From positions 18,102 through 62,721 of the forward strand of contig JAHBMJ010005872.1 of NCBI GenBank assembly GCA_018398765.1: a stretch of 44,620 bases of DNA, in the 5' to 3' direction. This stretch comes from Chromera velia. Taxonomy: Eukaryota; Sar; Chromeraceae. Shown here piece by piece: positions 10,350 to 23,193 of this stretch (the first letter of the stretch is position 1; each line of letters starts with the position of its first letter). The notes beneath the pieces are model-generated. The model was not told the origin of the DNA. It saw only the letters and a list, made by a program, of their open reading frames with translations, and made no database searches. The position numbers and the translations under genes were made by a program.

Positions 10350-12835
10350 GTGAGAAGTCTCCTGGGCGGCAATTCGCAACTCGCGAGTCTGTTCGACAAG
10401 GAGGCGACGCTGGAGAAGTTTGAGGACTTCTTGAAGAAAATCGGACCCAGACTGAAACTGATACCAAAGGTAGGGGGAGGTAGCTTGACTGAAACATGAT
10501 TCAAACACAAATAATGAAAGGAGTGAGAAGTCTGCACTGCGCAATGAAGGTTTTTTGTGTCAGGCGGTCTCTGTCAGTTTGTGTCTGCGCCAGAAGAAGA
10601 CAGGACATACAAAGAAAACGTGTAGTTTATCTGTTGAGAAAAATGCTTGCTCGTTTCTTTACGCGTTGGGGGTTTTTGCCTTTATGTACGTTTTCTTCAC
10701 AAACGAGCCTTTTGAGCTTCTTTGACAGAAAAGAATATTCACTCACTACATGGAAGGAGCTTTGTGGCCTTCCTTGAATCGTCTGCTAGGCCTCGAAACC
10801 TGTCAGTGAACGAATCGACCTGAATGCCTTCTTTTCTCTCTTTCTTTCCCTACAAGGGTATTCGTCTTTCGTTCTTATTATCCCTCCTTCCATCCTTTGT
10901 TTGCCTCATCCCTTCTGTCTTTCGTGCAGATTGGTTTCATTCTCGAGAAGATTGCCCTCGGCACGCGCACAGTAGTCAGATTCATTCGGAAAAACATCAG
11001 CACCCTCCAAAGCACCGTCGACAAAGCGTGCGAGTTCCTTTCAGGAAAAACCGCTGCGATCGATAAACTCTACAGAGTCGTCAGATTTCTCAACTACGCC
11101 TACAAAGCCTCGAATGCCATCGGGCGACTTGCTACCACAGTGATCCTTCCAATCACTTTACAGGGCACGTGCGATCTCGCGAATGACCTCTATTTCCGCC
11201 AAGCCCGGATTCCGGAGTCCGGAGTGCCCAGACAGCCAATCGAGGTTTACGATCCCCTTCCAGAGATCAGTGAGGCCCTGACTCTCACAGAGACCGCACC
11301 CGACCCTCCACTTCTTCCGTTGGACGTTCTTTTCCAAAATCGAAGGCTCCAGGCTGAGGAGAAAACTGGTGAAACCGACGACAAATCTCCAAAGTCTGTT
11401 CTGGAGACGATTCTACAGGAGCAGGCCAAAGAAAGAGAGGAAAACATCGGAGGGCAAGAAGAGGAACTCGAAGAACAAGAGGGGAGCACGGACGAGAAAC
11501 AAACAAGGCCCCCTGCCCCCCTCCTGACCCCAGACCCTCCCCTTCCACCACCCTCTTCCATTACTTCTGGGACAGTAAATGCGAATACCGGAAACGCCCC
11601 TAAAGCAGAACAGCCTGACTTGATTGACGAGTTTTCGTCGCACAATGCCGAGAAAACCAAGCTGTTTGTCGAAAAAGCAGAAGTTCTCCTCGCCTCAATT
11701 GATGACCGCCTGTCCTCCTTCCCCTCTCCGAGTCCCTCCCCGGATCCCTCTTCGGAATCCAACAAAGGCCAAGTTGATGCCCCCTACGAGAAGGTCATGA
11801 GGAGCATTGAGAAGCTCTCTCGCATCGTCAGCAGAAGCATGCTCAACAGTCTCGCAGGTCTCCGAATTTTCCAGCACACAATTTTGGGGGGATCCCCAAA
11901 GACACAATCAAATCAAGACGGAACTCAGAAAAAGAGAAGCGCAGACGAAATCACGCAGGAGAGAGCAATACTGGAGTGGGGTAGAGACGAGCTGAACAGC
12001 GCACTGGCTCATGTGAAGGAAAATGGTCTGTCAGTCAGTCAGGCAGCCAGTGAGTCAAGGAATGAGTGAGCGAGCAAGCAAACAAATCATTCAGGAAGTA
12101 GAGCAATGAAGAAATGGGTAAATGAGTGAGTCAGTTGGTAATTCAGCAGCGGCCACCTGCTGCATTGAATGAATGAATCAAATCGTCTATCAATGATCTG
12201 TCAGCGGTCGGTCCGGCGGGGATCCGAGAGAGCCATCAAGGTGGATCGGCAGTCGCAGTCAATCAAATCGGTTTGTTGTATTGATGTGCAAGTCGGGTAC
12301 AGAATGGGACACTTCGGTTTGGGATTTGCAAAGTTCCTGGCTGTCTGCTTTCTCCTTCTGCATTTGACAGTTTCCGAATCCGTTCTGCGCTCCCTGTACT
12401 GCTCGCATTCAAAAAGTGGAGTCTCCACTCTGCGTGAATTACAGTATTGCAACACTCCCACGCATACGCCATGGTCCGTGTGTACGCGTCTGCAGGCATT
12501 CGAAAACCTAATTGGCTGTTTTTTTCTTTTTTGCTTACAGAGTTCTGTATGAAAGTAAATGCATGCAGGCATTCGAAAACCAAAATGGCTGGTCCAGAGA
12601 GAACGTCGACGAAGGCTGCAGAATGGACCTGGATCTCTGTACTTCAACAGCGCCCTCACTCTCGCGTTTGAGAAACAAGAGGTCGACGGTATCGTGAAGA
12701 CCAGTGCCGTCGTGGATTTCCTGAACAAACTGAAGAGACCCTCCGAGTGTGCAGCGCTGATCGCAGATCTCCAAAATGAAGTGGCAGACTTCCTCGAAAA
12801 TTCGGGTGGGTCCGTTCGTTTGTCCGTTGTCAGTA

Positions 12836-12880
<45 letters not shown>

Positions 12881-15800
12881 GTCTCTGTTCTTTCATCTAT
12901 CTGTCTGTCTGTATTTCTGTCTATCTGTCCGTCTGTCCGGAAAGGGAAAGAAAGGACGATATAGTCTGTCCGTCTGTCTGTGTTTGACTGTCCTGTTGAT
13001 GTTGCATTGACCGTGCGACGCTGCATTCTTCCCCTAATCATTTGCCTCTGTTCTCCTTCCCGCATCCATCCATTCAATGCATTAATTTCTTTAATTGTCT
13101 CTCTGTGTGCATATGCATGGATGCAGGAGTGAGCCAGATCATCGAAGTGGCCCAACAGGTGTCCGACTTTATCCAGTCGGCCTTCGACGAGATCAGCAAG
13201 TGGCTCGACGCAATGGATCCATTCTTCCAAGTCAGGGGGGGGAAGTGATCGGTGAATGAGTCGTTTCGTGTGGATCTGCAGTAGTAGACGTGGGTGTGGG
13301 AGTGCGTGTATCTGTTTGTTTTCACGAATTCATGCATCAGCTGTTCGTCAACTTGTGCGTCTCTTGGTTTGCCCGCATACGCTTTGCTGCCTGGAGTGCT
13401 GATTTTGTTTGGGAGAGTTGCTTGGATCTGTGCCTGACTGCATGCGTTTTTATTTGTGTGTCATGATGTGATGTTGAAGGAGGACCTGATATTTGTCAAT
13501 TGTGTTTGTGTGTCGAGTGCAGGCAGTCGAGGAGGTCGTGAACTTTCTCGGAGACTGTGACGGATTTATTGGTGGGATTGTCTGCAAAGTTCTGGAATTC
13601 GTGGACACCATTCTGACGTTTGTAGACGCAATCATCAACGAAGTCTGCAAACTGCTTTCCGGAAGTCAGTCAGTTAGCTAGCATGTCTGCATGTCTATAT
13701 TTACTGGTCTGCTTGTTTGTTTTTTAGTTAGTAACTTTTTCCGTTTGGCTCTCTTTAGGTCTGCTCTCTTGTTTGTCTTCCTCAAAATACTTTGCTCAGC
13801 TTTTGACGGTCAGCTGATCATCAAACTCTCTTCAATCGATCAGATCTCTTTCAGATCTTTCTCTGTCCTTCCTTTCGACCGTTTCCTCCTTAAGTGCCCG
13901 ATCCATCTTGATCAGTCAATTGTTGGGCTTCATCCGGCCCTGTTGAGCTTGTGGGTCATTTTTGATTCGTTCATGCCGAGCTACCGATAGGTCGATCGAT
14001 GCGGTGTACGAAGCTATCGTTGTCTGATGAATGAATTTCTTTTTTGGATCCTGTCTCCACGAGTCCGTCTATCTCTTTTTCTTTCTCGATCTCTATGTGT
14101 GTATCTACAACCTCGCTCATATTTTCTTTCCTAAATGCATTCTTTCAGATGTCGTCAATACATGTGACGAGCTTGTTGACGTCCTCATCCAACCTCTACT
14201 CGACCTCCTCCCTTCTATCGAGGACTTCATTCCACAAAGACTGATCGACATGCTCGACACAGTTCAAGGCAAGTTTGCAAGCTTTTCTGTGGTTGCATGC
14301 GGCTATGAGACTTGCAACACACATGCCACTGTACATGCATATAAAGGTGAACTAACTGGTCTTAAGGAACGACGCCTTTGATCGAACGATGGGTCTTTCT
14401 TTTCTCCTGGCGTAATCTGGCTCCCTCCACCTTTCTCTGTCTCCCTGCCTCTCTCCGTGTTATTGTCTCTCGCCCACACATACTCCTTCTCTTCCCCGCT
14501 GCCTGGATCTGTGTTTCAGCAATGACTGTACGTGACTGCATTTTTGAGTTCGTGTACCGATTGACCTGTGGTCCTCTTCTCTCTGTGTGTTACCTACGCT
14601 TCTTCATGCAGACTTCTTCGTGATGATCGCTGACAAGGTGATCGGACCTTTCATGGGGTGTGTGGTGGACTTCTTGAAACTCCTGGAGATTCAGGTCAGG
14701 AATCAGACAGACAGACAGACAGACAGAAGACAAACAAACAAACAAACAAACAAACAAACAAACAGACAGAGAGAAAGGCATGAAGGAAGAGGAGATGGAA
14801 CAGTGAAGGAAACAGTGATTCCTGCAGAGGCAGATATCTGGCTCGCATAAATAAGCCAGCCGTCCTCTTTCGGATGCCCCACGACATTCAGATAGGAAAA
14901 GGGAGAGTGCATGAGTGGGGGAAGGAGGAATATTCAATCTTTCCTCCTTGCTGTCTGCTTCTTTCACTGTCTGCATGAAATATCTATCCATCCACTGCTT
15001 ATTTCTCCAAACAAACAAACAAGCAAACAGACAAGGCCTCGTATTCTTCATCTGCATGTCCGCTCAGTCACATACCTCGTGATTGTTTCCTTCCTGTCTG
15101 ACTCCCCCCCAAACTCTCTTTCTTCCTTTAGTTTGCTTCCACCTCTGGGCCGGGAACTGCCGTTCTCCCCTTCGTGGTTCCCTCCTGCCTTCTTTCTTTC
15201 TTTCCTTCACTGCCTCCTAATTCTTTGATGCTTCCTTCACTCTCTGCCCTTCCATGGCATCGTGCCCTCTTCCTCACCCGAAGAATCCATCCCGCTTCTG
15301 CTGCTGCTGCTGCTGGCACTTTTCGTCGTAGAGCGTCAGGAACCCCTCTCTTTCCAGGCCCGGGGAGCACCACATTTATTCACACAAGTCAGATTCCAAA
15401 TTTTTGAATGAATGAATTCGATCCCTTCAGGAAACGGCCATCGTGCCTCTGTCGGAAGGGAATCCCTCGGCAAGGGGAGCAGTGATCATCGGTCCAGGTC
15501 GAGAGGACACAACTGTCGGGGGCCGCGTGTCTGCCCATTTTAGAACCGCACGGAGGGGGGCTCCCATTCTCATCGACTGCAGCGACACAGAACTCGACGC
15601 AGCGCCAGTCAGCGCCAAGCTCCCGAAAGAACGAAGACTCCGGACCGCAACAAGTCAGCAGAAAGAACGAAGCAGAGCAGAGAAACAGAGGCACGAAACG
15701 TACAGGACCCCCTTCATGGCCAGCGAGAGTCAGAGACGATGAGCAATGGCGCTGGCAGACGAGCTCCCACAAACAGACAGATAGACAGACAGGCAGGCAG

Positions 15801-18800
15801 ACAGACAGACAGACAAGCAGACAGTCCAATATGCGGACAGACGATCACAAAATGATTGGCTCGCAGTGCGTCGGGGTTCCAGGAGGCGAGACAGACGGAG
15901 AGGAAGGCATTCAAACAACCAGACACATACAAATGCAAATTAGACATATACATTCCCACAGAAACATACGCACAAACACATTCGTCATGCACATACATGC
16001 ACACGCAGGCCCCTATCCGGTGATGGTCAAATTCGATAGGTTCCTGTGGGCTCAGAAACAAAACCTCCAGCCCTTCTACGTGCTTCCTTGTTTGGGTGCG
16101 AACAACTTGAACTCGCGTTCTTGCACGCTGGTACGTCAATCAACTGCGACCTTGTGGTGACAGTCTCATGAGATTTTTTTGGCAGGGACAGCTCTTTACT
16201 TGCCGTCAATGGATTACCACTTGAGTTTACGCTTCTGTGGGTCAATCGGTTGGCTCCATCACAGAAGAAACTTATTTTCACATCCAGTCAGGCGAATTGA
16301 ATCGGTCAGGCAGTCGATCGGCAGGCCGGGGAACCGATGTCGGATACATTAATTCCCGGACTCGAATCCCAATTTCCCTCCCGCCGGATCGATCGTGGTT
16401 CTTGCATCTGAACAAACATGTACGTGTTGCAGTTGTTCGATGTATATTATGTCTCCTCGAGTGAGTGTTTTCGAGAACACCATGCATGTGCGATCAAGTG
16501 ACTGTTGTATTCATGCATCGATGCATCCATCCATCCCTGCAGGATTACGATGCGGATCGTCCGCCAGTTCGGCCGCTTGGAGGGTTCAAGGGTCAACCGA
16601 ATGTGCCCACCGTCGCGGAGTTCGCAGAGGACTTCAACTTTCTGCCTGCCCAGACTTTTCCTGCCAGAAATATCTTGGACTCAGGTCAGTCAGTCAGTCA
16701 GTCAGTCAGACAGACAGTCAGTCAGTCAGACAGTCAGTGCAAGAGACCGGGCCGATTGTGAGATTTACATCTACTCGGCCAGATTCTCAAGACCACGGAT
16801 AGGGGTTGCTTTCTGGAATGTATCCTCATCCATGCCTGCGTATATCTACCTTTGATTATACATGCATGTTTGTTCGTTCGTTCGTTTGTCCGCATGCATG
16901 CAGAGGCTGGAGACCACACGATAGCAGAGTACTGGTGTGTGGATGAGGATGTGGACCTCCCGATTCTGGCTGATCTGTTTGACGCACGCGCGACTAATGG
17001 CGTGGAGGAGCCGTATGCAAAGATAGACGCCAACTTTCCAACAACTCCAGTGCCATCTTTCCAGAGACACACAAGCGGACAGAGAAAATACGGGTGGTCC
17101 CCCAAGATGGAGGTCCAACTGGCAAAGGGAATCGTCGCTGCGTTCCAATCGGCAAATCAAGATGTGTGGACAGGTGCAGATAGACTTGACTGTCGGGGTG
17201 ACAGAAAGTTTTGGTCCCCTGATGGACCTCAACACTTCTTCATCCCGGGACACGATATCTACTCGAATCCCGCACAGATGTCAGCCTTCGTAGACTCCCC
17301 CCGACTTCCTTTTCGACCAGAATTTGACAACACAGCTTTCTGGTTTAACGCGTTCGATCCTTGTCATGCTCCCGTGGCGGCTTCAGAAATTGCCGCAGGA
17401 GGTGACCGTGGACAGGATTGGGAGGATTTCTGCGTGCGTCGGTGGCTGACCAATAAATTCCGTTTCCAAGATCTAATGGACAAGGGCATCACGTGCCTCG
17501 ACTTTGGATGTTTAGAGCCCGAGTCCAATCTTCCCGAGATCACTTTCTTTCGACAACGCTATCGTCGGTTTCCGTTTGATGATCTCGCGAACCTTCTATT
17601 GATGCCCTTTGATTGCACAGGTCCCGCATCCCCTGTGTACTTCGATGTCGTCCGACTGAATGAGTACAGCAAGGGGAGAAGTTTTGAGGACTTGGGGGCA
17701 CAGTACCAATTTATTCAACCACCGCCTCCTGGAGGAACGGAAAAGGCGACACTGACGTTTGGCACGCCTACCTGCGATGGTCTCTTTAGAGAGACCCAAG
17801 AAGCTGTGTGGGATCCACAGCCTGTGGATCACGGGGAGGAGTCATTCAAAGGGGGTGTGTGCGGAGGTCTGATCGCGTTCACCCAGGGACAAGGTATCTG
17901 TCAGGGAGGGGATGTCGGAAAACTCTGCTTTTGCTGCAGTGGCCCACCCACTCCACAGTCTGCAGGGTGTCAGGACTTCACCTGTTTTGAGGCTCCTCCG
18001 AGCACAAGTCCCATTCCAAATTCACCGGATGCTTCTGTCACCTGTGCCTGCCCCTGCTTGGCCACCTGCACATCTAGTAGAGCCATGAACTTTCTTGAAG
18101 CATGCAGAGATCGGACCTATGAGATCAGGCCAGACCCATCCGTCCTCGGAAACGCTGCCGACATCCAAGCCGGACGCTCCGTTCTCCCTGGGTTTTCTTC
18201 AGCCGAAGTTGCTCAGAGAAACGGGGCGCAAGACCGACGCAAAGCTTTCGATGACGACTATGCAGACCTAGCATTCATGCAGAGCAACTTTGAGGGTGAC
18301 GTTTTCTGCCAGGATCAATTTCAGGCTTGTGAAGGCCAAAGTACTTGTGAGACCTCTTCCCTCAAATGCTTTCCCTTCTTCATTCAGTACACCTGTGTGG
18401 AGATTGAGTACATCGACCAAAAAAGGGGACGCACTCCCCCCGACCCTCTCGAGCTTATCGTCTATCTGTTCTCCAGAAGAGACAGACTGGACTTAGGATC
18501 CGACCGAGATTTCGTCACTTGTCCGGATCCGTCGGGTCCCCTGGACAGGAGGACTCAGCCAAGAATCAAAGAGGCCATTTTCGGTCGAAACGTGATCAAC
18601 CGAGACATCACAGGTGATTTAGGGGAATTGAATCCCCCCCTGTGCGGCGATGAATCCTGTACTTTCGTTCTCAGGGAAATGATCGATCGACTCCTTACTG
18701 CCCGCCCGAGTCTCCGCCAAGAATTCGTCAGTTTGTCGTTCATCGATGCAAATGACGTTCTTGAAAGCGGCACACAAATGCGCATAGAGATCGAGTGTGC

Positions 18801-20817
18801 GTGCGGAGAAGGCCAGAATCCCCAGGTGGACCTCAACAATCTCCAGTGTATACCGTGTCCAGCTGGCACCTTCAGATCAACAGATGACCCCGAGTGCCTT
18901 ACATGCGAGCCGGGAAGTTTCTCTCCCGGGCCGTCTCCTCCAACTGGACCCAAGGGGGCCACCTCATGCACTCTGTGCTCTCCTGGGTTCTTCACTTCAG
19001 ATGAGGGAGAGACTGAATGCGAGGAATGCCCAGACGGAACCTTCAGCTCCGGCAGCGGTGCGACAGAGTGCCTAAACTGCGAGCAGAATACCATCGCTGT
19101 AAAGGCCACCCCCACCTCCCCCCCCGCGACTTCCTGCACCCCCTGCCCAGGAGGGACCTATTCTGTCACCCAGATTGACTGTGTGGACTGCGACCCTGGA
19201 TTCTTCCGGCCTAACAACGCGCCCCTGGATGTGTACTGCGAACCCTGTTTGGCGGGATCCTATGCGGCAGGCAGGGGTGCCACAGAATGCATTCCATGTG
19301 CCCCGGGCACTTTCCAGAGACGCGAGGCACAACTTTCTTGTGAGCCCGTGCCTAGAGGGACCTACCAGGATCAACAAGGCCAAGTGACAACAAAACTCTG
19401 CCCCTCTGGCTTCACCACAGCAGGTAAAGGGGCCCAGACCGAAGCAGAGTGCAGCGTCCGCATCACTGAGCCTGACTGGCTCCAGAAGGGAGAAGAATTC
19501 TGCAACGCCAACCTTCTTCAACCAGGCATTGACTGCAGCTTGTTGGCTCGTGGGCCCACTGCGAGACGGAGACGCCGTCTCCAAGTTGTGTTGCCGAGTG
19601 ACCAAGCGCTTCGTGACGCGATTTGTGTGGGAGTCGCGATCAACGAGGGAGAATTGGATCCGACCGCCACAGACCCTCTGACGGGAGTCACTCGCCCCTC
19701 CACCATAGACGACCTGTTTGGACCCGGAAACGGATTCTGTGAGCCAGATTTCAGAAACACCCCCTACTGCAATTACGACGGGGGTGACTGCTGCCTGTCC
19801 ACGTGCCAGAAGCCTGATATCTCAACTCTGCAGTCAGAGGTCAGAAGAAGCGTGGGTCTGTGGAAACACACAGAAAGACGGGCAGGCGCATAGAAGAGAA
19901 TGGGGTGGCACAGACAGATGCATGCATGCAGATATCCTGATTGATGCAGACAAACAACAGAGAGCGAGGGAAGGAGGAGTTGTGAACTTGAAATGTTCTG
20001 CATGCATGCAAAGGCACTCATGCATTCTTCCGGATCCTCACTGAACCTACAGCCTTCACTCTTTGTTTTCTTTCGATGCCCCCTGCACATGTCATGGAGT
20101 GTTCGTCCACGTTGAAATGGACCTTCAGGAGGCATGTAGAGATTCTGGTGGGGGTCTGTCGGATCGCACATACGTGTGTTTGCATACATATGTTTTCTTG
20201 TGTACACCTCCAATCTTTCCTTGTACATGCATGAAATGCAGTTCTCTGAAGAGTACCAGGCTCTTCTGGAATCTCTTGGGGAGACCTTCGATCCTTCTGT
20301 TGACGCCTCCACGGACACCGAGCAGTTCCCCTACGCGTGCTTCCCGCCCTTCATGGTCTGTCTGGACCCCAACGCCAACAACTTCCCCTTAACTAACGAG
20401 TGTCCGGGACAAGCAAACACATGTGCACCCTGTCTGGACTCACCCCCCCCCAACCAGCAGGATCTTCTTGTGATCTCTCCCAGCTTTCCCCCCTGGACGC
20501 TCAGAAGATCGGCAACGGCGTGTGCGACCCCGAACTCAATTTTGGCTCCTGCACATGGGACGGAGGCGATTGTTGTGAGGCTACCTGCGTCTACCAAGTT
20601 GGAGGCGATTGCCGTCCTGGATCGTTTGAATGCAGGGATCCTGCTGTGAGAAGCTTCCAGGACACAATTGCGCCAGTAGTGAGGGGTCCAGGGGTTCGAA
20701 TGGCCGGGCAGACGCAGACCCTCCAAGTGCCCTTCACTCAGTGGGGGGATGAAGGAATTCAGGTGGGAAGGCGTGGATTTGCACACATGTGTGTATGTAT
20801 GTATGTATGTATGTATG

Positions 20818-20855
<38 letters not shown>

Positions 20856-23147
20856 CTGTATGTGTGTGTGCGTGCGTGTGTGTGTGTGTGTGTGTATGCG
20901 TGTATGTGTGTATGTGTGTATGTGTATGTGTGCGTGCGTGCGTGTGTGTATGTGTGTATGTGTGTGTGAGAGAAAGGGGGAGAGAGAGAGAGAGAGAACG
21001 AGAGAGAGAGTGAGTGAGTATCTGTGTGATGTACATACATGGTTTTTGTGTCGGTCCTCGTTCAGCTGAGGAGTGGGGGCTTGCGTATATGGTTTCTAAT
21101 GTCTGTGTGACAGCAAGCGTGGTGTCCATGCCTCTACGAGTGTCTCGATGGTATTTTGCGTCTTCCTTTCGTGTTGTTTCTTCCTTTTCTTTCCGATGTG
21201 TCTTTTGCTCTCTTTTCCGTTCCGCGTCTTTCTCTGCTGCTCTCGGGACGTGAGCGCGAGCATGTCTATGAAATCCCTCCCCCTCTCTCCCATGTTTTAT
21301 TTTATGTGGCACTAAATATGTGCTTCATTGTATCGAGGCAGACTGATATTCCAGATAGCCCGTGCGAGAGAGAACGACAGAGTAGCAGAAGACGGTCACC
21401 GAATCAAAGGCCGAAATTAAGCACAAAAATTGACCTTGCCTCACCGTCAACGCCCATTCATGCAATCAATCGCAGGTCTCCATTACGGATAACTTCTACA
21501 GGTGTCCAGAGAACGCGGTGACGACAGACTTCACGGAAACGAGGGACTTCACCTGTCCACCTGTCAGTCGACCTGCATGAAGGTTGAGTGAGTGCGTCTG
21601 CATGGGTGCTCCTGGATGTGTGTGTAGAGCTGCATGCATGCATGCACAGTTGGTTGGGCCTGAATGAAGCCGCAGTGCAGACATGCACTCTTTCTGGACT
21701 CACTGACGGTCTCCGTGTGTTGGATTTTGCCTATGTACAAAAATGGGAGGGGGGGTGCATGGAAGACAGTGAGACCACCTCCTGCCCATTGCAATGCAAT
21801 TGTAGGATGCCATGCAGGCTTTGTCCTTTCCTCAAACTCCCTGTTGCTTTACAGACTCACAGAGAGTATCTGTACGAGACAGACAGATAGACAGACAGAG
21901 AGATAGGCAATTCGACGGACGTACAGAAAGAAAAATCGCGGGCACACGGACGCATGCACTCACGACCCAGAGATTCAAACAAACGATCGAATCTGTTCCT
22001 TACAAATGCATCGCTCCTTCGCAGACCGACATCGGCTTGGGTGACGTCATTGTGCGCATCACTCGAATGTGGGACGTTTCCGATGCTGCGGGTAACTCGG
22101 CTCAGTACTCACAGGTGGTGGAGGTACTCAACGACGTTGCGGATCCCTTCCCACAGACCGTCCCGAATCTCAGAGACGGACAAATGGTCTTCTGTGGCGC
22201 CCCCCCTCCTGAGCCCTTCCTTGAACTCTCTTACGACTTCGACAGTGCCTTGAGTTCCGTGAGTTCAGTCGGGGGCACTTTCACATTTGAATACTGCTCC
22301 CTGAACATTCCTTTGGGAACCACTACCACAGATGAGTGCACTTACGACCCGAGCACGGGAATCTTGTCGGTGCCGACATCTGTGGACGAGGCACGAGCAG
22401 TTTTCACTTATCAGGACCAGTGCGGGGATGCAATTTTGTTCTCCAACGTGATCGTGTTCGACAGAGAGGACCCAGTGGCGTTCTGCCCTCAGGCACTCAT
22501 CACACTCCACGCAGATGAAAATTGCGAAGCGGTTGTGGACATCCCCTGTCGGTTGCAGGAAGTCTCTTTTTTTTGGAATGGTGGAATGGGTACTGTAGTT
22601 AGTGTTCTTCAGTCTTTGAAAATGTGAGTGGTCGCAGGAATGCTCGTCTGTTTCTCAGTGATAAAGCATCTCTCCTCTTCTGTACGTGCGTGAAGATCTG
22701 TGCCTTTCTTGCAAACTCATTCTATGTACTGTCTTTCTTATTCTGAGGAGAGATTTCTGTTTCCTTCACAGGAGAGGAATTTCACAGAGCGCGTCGGTGG
22801 CAGGGCGGCCTTCTTTTCTTTTCAGTCTATGCATGTCACTGAATTTAGATTGAAGTTACTGCTGTATGTCAGTCACCTATGTGACCCTAAATTTTTGAAT
22901 GCAGTTGCGAAAGCGACGGACAATTGCGGCGTCTCCAAAATTGTATCCGAGCCCGATCCGGTGCCCTCCAGGTTTCCCAAGGGAGCCACCGACGTGGTCT
23001 TCACCGCCTTCGACACAAGCAATCAGACAGGAAGCTGCAACGTGACGGTGCTGGTGAAGGACAAAACTGTGCCGACCATCTCATGCCAGGAATCAGTGAC
23101 GGTTGATGCCGATCCCACGACCTGCACTGCAAACGTGATGCCGACCG

Positions 23148-23193
<46 letters not shown>

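Noticed and set aside
9652-10353. Stand-alone 233-residue protein ending in Val-Cys repeats
   Set aside because: The Val-Cys end is the translated GT microsatellite. Splicing before CAG at 10349 continues the frame into clear coding sequence.
12304-12552. Frame beginning [20 protein letters not shown], resembling a signal peptide
   Set aside because: It lies inside the intron between exons 3 and 4. The following residues are not protein-like and run into the polypyrimidine tract. An alternative first exon is not excluded but nothing else supports it.
20734-21312. Minus-strand frame of about 190 codons
   Set aside because: It is a Thr-His translation of the GT/GA microsatellite in intron 13.
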